From: Sulfurimonas sp.
GTDB taxonomy: Bacteria > Campylobacterota > Campylobacteria > Campylobacterales > Sulfurimonadaceae
Assembly (NCBI GenBank): GCA_026987995.1
Contig: JALSMC010000266.1
Location: forward strand, 1 to 8,138
Reading direction: 5' to 3'
DNA: 8,138 nucleotides
Shown piece by piece: positions 7,118-8,138 of the stretch. Position numbers and translations under genes: made by a program. Numbering within the stretch: the stretch's first letter is position 1; each line of letters begins with the position of its first letter. The notes beneath the pieces are model-generated. The model did not search any database and had not been told where the DNA came from. It worked only from the letters and a program-made list of their open reading frames with translations.

Positions 7118-7880
7118 AGTCAAACTGACTAATGCGGTCAGCAGGTGCAAGATAAGCTAAAAGTTTTGCCTCAAGAACACGAGGAGCATCACCAGACTGA
7201 ATAGACATAATACCTGAGATAATCATCTCTCGTATCATTGACTCTTCATCATTTCTAATACTTAAAATATTATAGATTGGTGTTCCAAAAACATTTCCAA
7301 TAATTGCACCGTACATCGTTGTAAGAAGTGCAACTGCCATAGATGGACCAATAGCTGATGGATCAGCCATGTTTAAAAGCATCGCAACAAGCCCGATAAG
7401 TGTTCCAACCATACCCATAGCACCGGCAAGTCCAGCCCACTGGTTAAAAATCGAACCGTGGATTTTATGACGAGTACTTGTTTGTTCTAACTCTATCTCT
7501 AAAAGTTCTCTAATCGTATCAGGTTCACTACCATCAATAGCCATTGAGAGACCTTTTTTTAAAAAATCATTCTCTTCACTGTTTACTTCGCTCTCTAAGG
7601 CGAGTATTCCATCTTTTCTGGCTTTTGTAGCAAACTCTACAAGTTTTTTAATAAGCTCAGCAGGATCTTCTTCTCCTGGCTTTATCGCTTTCATAAAGAT
7701 TTTTGTAAAAGCCTTCATTTGAGCTGGTTTAAACGAAATCATCAGTGCCCCGATACTACCACCAACAACGATTAACACAGATGGAATATCAATGTATGCC
7801 CCAACACCAACACCCATAGTCATAGCTCCTAAAAGAAGAACCATGATTAACACTATACCAATGACCGTACCTAAATCCAT
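7116..7880 (-). CDS. motA: flagellar stator protein MotA (PomA-like)
   Basis: Ion-channel subunit of the flagellar stator; a MotA pentamer around a MotB dimer is thought to rotate and drive the rotor through its cytoplasmic loop. At 254 residues it is almost the length of Vibrio PomA (253, by memory) and aligns with it without large gaps. Membrane helices lie near 3-23, 32-50, 151-171 and 178-203. The cytoplasmic loop holds R88 and E96 at the same numbers as the charged residues of PomA that contact FliG, and D31 also matches. The MGMVGTLIGLVAML stretch (155-168) with T160, and AIGPSMAVALLTTMYGAI (176-193) with T188, are the channel-lining blocks. In the TM3 position of the conserved proline (PomA P151, MotA P173) this protein has glycine (G153). 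The start follows TAAGG by seven bases. It is the first gene after the leader promoter and probably heads the operon. Confidence 0.96.
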   Translation of the reverse strand: MDLGTVIGIVLIMVLLLGAMTMGVGVGAYIDIPSVLIVVGGSIGALMISFKPAQMKAFTKIFMKAIKPGEEDPAELIKKLVEFATKARKDGILALESEVNSEENDFLKKGLSMAIDGSEPDTIRELLEIELEQTSTRHKIHGSIFNQWAGLAGAMGMVGTLIGLVAMLLNMADPSAIGPSMAVALLTTMYGAIIGNVFGTPIYNILSIRNDEESMIREMIISGIMSIQSGDAPRVLEAKLLAYLAPADRISQFD

Positions 7881-7887
7881 TTAAAAG

Positions 7888-7892
7888 CCTTA
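7888..7892 (-). promoter_or_regulatory. ribosome binding site of motA
   Basis: TAAGG lies seven bases upstream of the motA ATG, a near-ideal spacing, and fixes the start at MDLGTVIG, which matches the N-terminus of PomA-type proteins. Confidence 0.65.
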
Positions 7893-7914
7893 CGTAATTT
7901 TAATTAATTGCCTT

Positions 7915-7923
7915 ATAATACCA
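7915..7923 (-). promoter_or_regulatory. extended -10 promoter for the motA operon
   Basis: On the minus strand the sequence TTTTGTGGTATTAT gives TGG followed by TATTAT, one mismatch from the extended -10 consensus TGnTATAAT, with T-rich sequence just upstream as is typical for Campylobacterota housekeeping promoters. No convincing -35 hexamer lies 16-18 bases upstream. Transcription would start about 27-30 bases before the motA ATG, leaving room for the TAAGG binding site. It is the best promoter candidate in the window. Confidence 0.5.
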
Positions 7924-7928
7924 CAAAA

Positions 7929-8057
7929 TTAATAAGTATCTAGTAATCTAAATATGTTTGAAGAAATTTTTGCATCTAAACTTGAAACTTCATCAACAAA
8001 ATACTCATATTTTAGAGCCACTTGCAAATTCAAACCAAGCAAACAACTAAATTCTTC
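7929..8057 (-). other. protein-like open frame without a start: possible gene remnant or dispersed repeat
   Basis: In the leader upstream of motA, the minus-strand frame from just after an in-frame TGA to a TAA beside the motA promoter reads 42 codons without a stop. Its composition looks protein-like (for example VALKYEYFVDEVSSLDAKI). It has no start codon in frame and no ribosome binding site. The same DNA is also open for 39 codons on the plus strand (7954-8073, starting with ATG but without a Shine-Dalgarno). I do not recognise either product. It could be a decayed gene end, a spacer repeat present elsewhere in the genome, or chance. Confidence 0.25.
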
Positions 8058-8070
8058 TCATAGCGATTTT

Positions 8071-8120
8071 TGAGATTAAAAAAAATCCCTCTAAATCAAT
8101 ATTACCGATATTTTATCTCA
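8071..8120. repeat. imperfect inverted repeat in the leader
   Basis: TGAGATTAAAA at 8071-8081 is matched by TTTTATCTCA at 8111-8120, its reverse complement with one extra base. Between them lies an A8 run (8078-8085), and a smaller inverted pair AATAT/ATATT (8098-8102 and 8108-8112) flanks TACCG. The stems are almost all A-T and there is no G-C-rich stem with a U tract, so this is not a clear terminator. It may be the edge of a repeat or a weak hairpin. Confidence 0.25.
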
Positions 8121-8138
8121 ATTTTCCTAAAATTCTAA

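Larger units (their letters stand above)
7881..8138. other. gene-free leader upstream of motA
   Basis: About 258 bases of very AT-rich sequence with no convincing gene. It holds the motA ribosome binding site and promoter (to about 7923), the startless open frame described at 7929-8057, and the imperfect inverted repeat at 8071-8120. No tRNA, riboswitch or strong terminator was seen. What lies to the right of the window is unknown. Confidence 0.6.

Noticed and set aside
7911..7925. Possible sigma-54 promoter (GG...GC) before motA
   Set aside because: The GG and GC are separated by nine bases instead of ten and the TGGCA/TTGCA context is absent; the extended -10 reading fits better.
7954..8073. 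39-codon plus-strand ORF starting MFEEIFASKLETS
   Set aside because: It has no Shine-Dalgarno, no recognised domain and overlaps an open frame on the other strand; it is not supported as a gene and is mentioned only in the leader description.
1..8138. CRISPR array, insertion sequence, tRNA or rRNA
   Set aside because: No regularly spaced repeats, transposase frames, cloverleaf-like segments or rRNA-like blocks were noticed on either strand.

Overview
The window is an AT-rich stretch of a bacterial chromosome in which every recognisable gene lies on the minus strand. The best guess for the host is a Campylobacterota (epsilonproteobacterial) bacterium of the Sulfurimonas/Sulfuricurvum type. 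The reasons are the AT-rich composition, the aroB-mscS pairing (which I recall from Helicobacter and Campylobacter), an orphan RCK/TrkA-like protein of a kind seen in that phylum, and tightly packed, overlapping genes. This is recognition by eye and not the result of a database search.

In transcription order (high to low coordinates) the layout is as follows. A gene-free leader at 7881-8138 carries a likely extended -10 promoter. Then come motA and motB (flagellar stator, PomA/PomB-like), fliP (flagellar export gate), trmA (tRNA m5U54 methyltransferase), a secreted coiled-coil/SH3-like protein of unknown function, and an RCK/TrkA-C-like cytosolic protein. After a 70-bp gap follow aroB (3-dehydroquinate synthase) and an mscS-family mechanosensitive channel that runs off the left edge. 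Four of the seven junctions overlap by 1 or 4 bases, two more are separated by 11 and 17 bases, and only the gap before aroB could hold an internal promoter. The first six genes therefore look like one transcript, with aroB-mscS either read through or started separately.

Functionally the window joins flagellar rotation (MotA/MotB) and flagellar assembly (FliP) to housekeeping genes: tRNA modification, aromatic amino acid synthesis and osmotic protection. No mobile element, CRISPR array, tRNA or rRNA gene was seen. I did not find a clear new multi-gene system. The points that deserve a second look are: a PomAB-like stator in which MotA has glycine where the family has its conserved TM3 proline; a TrmA carrying four cysteines spaced like the RumA iron-sulfur site; the unexplained SH3/RCK gene pair; a slippery A7 run at the trmA end in the correct phase for a -1 shift into the next gene; and a leader segment that looks like a decayed gene or a dispersed repeat.
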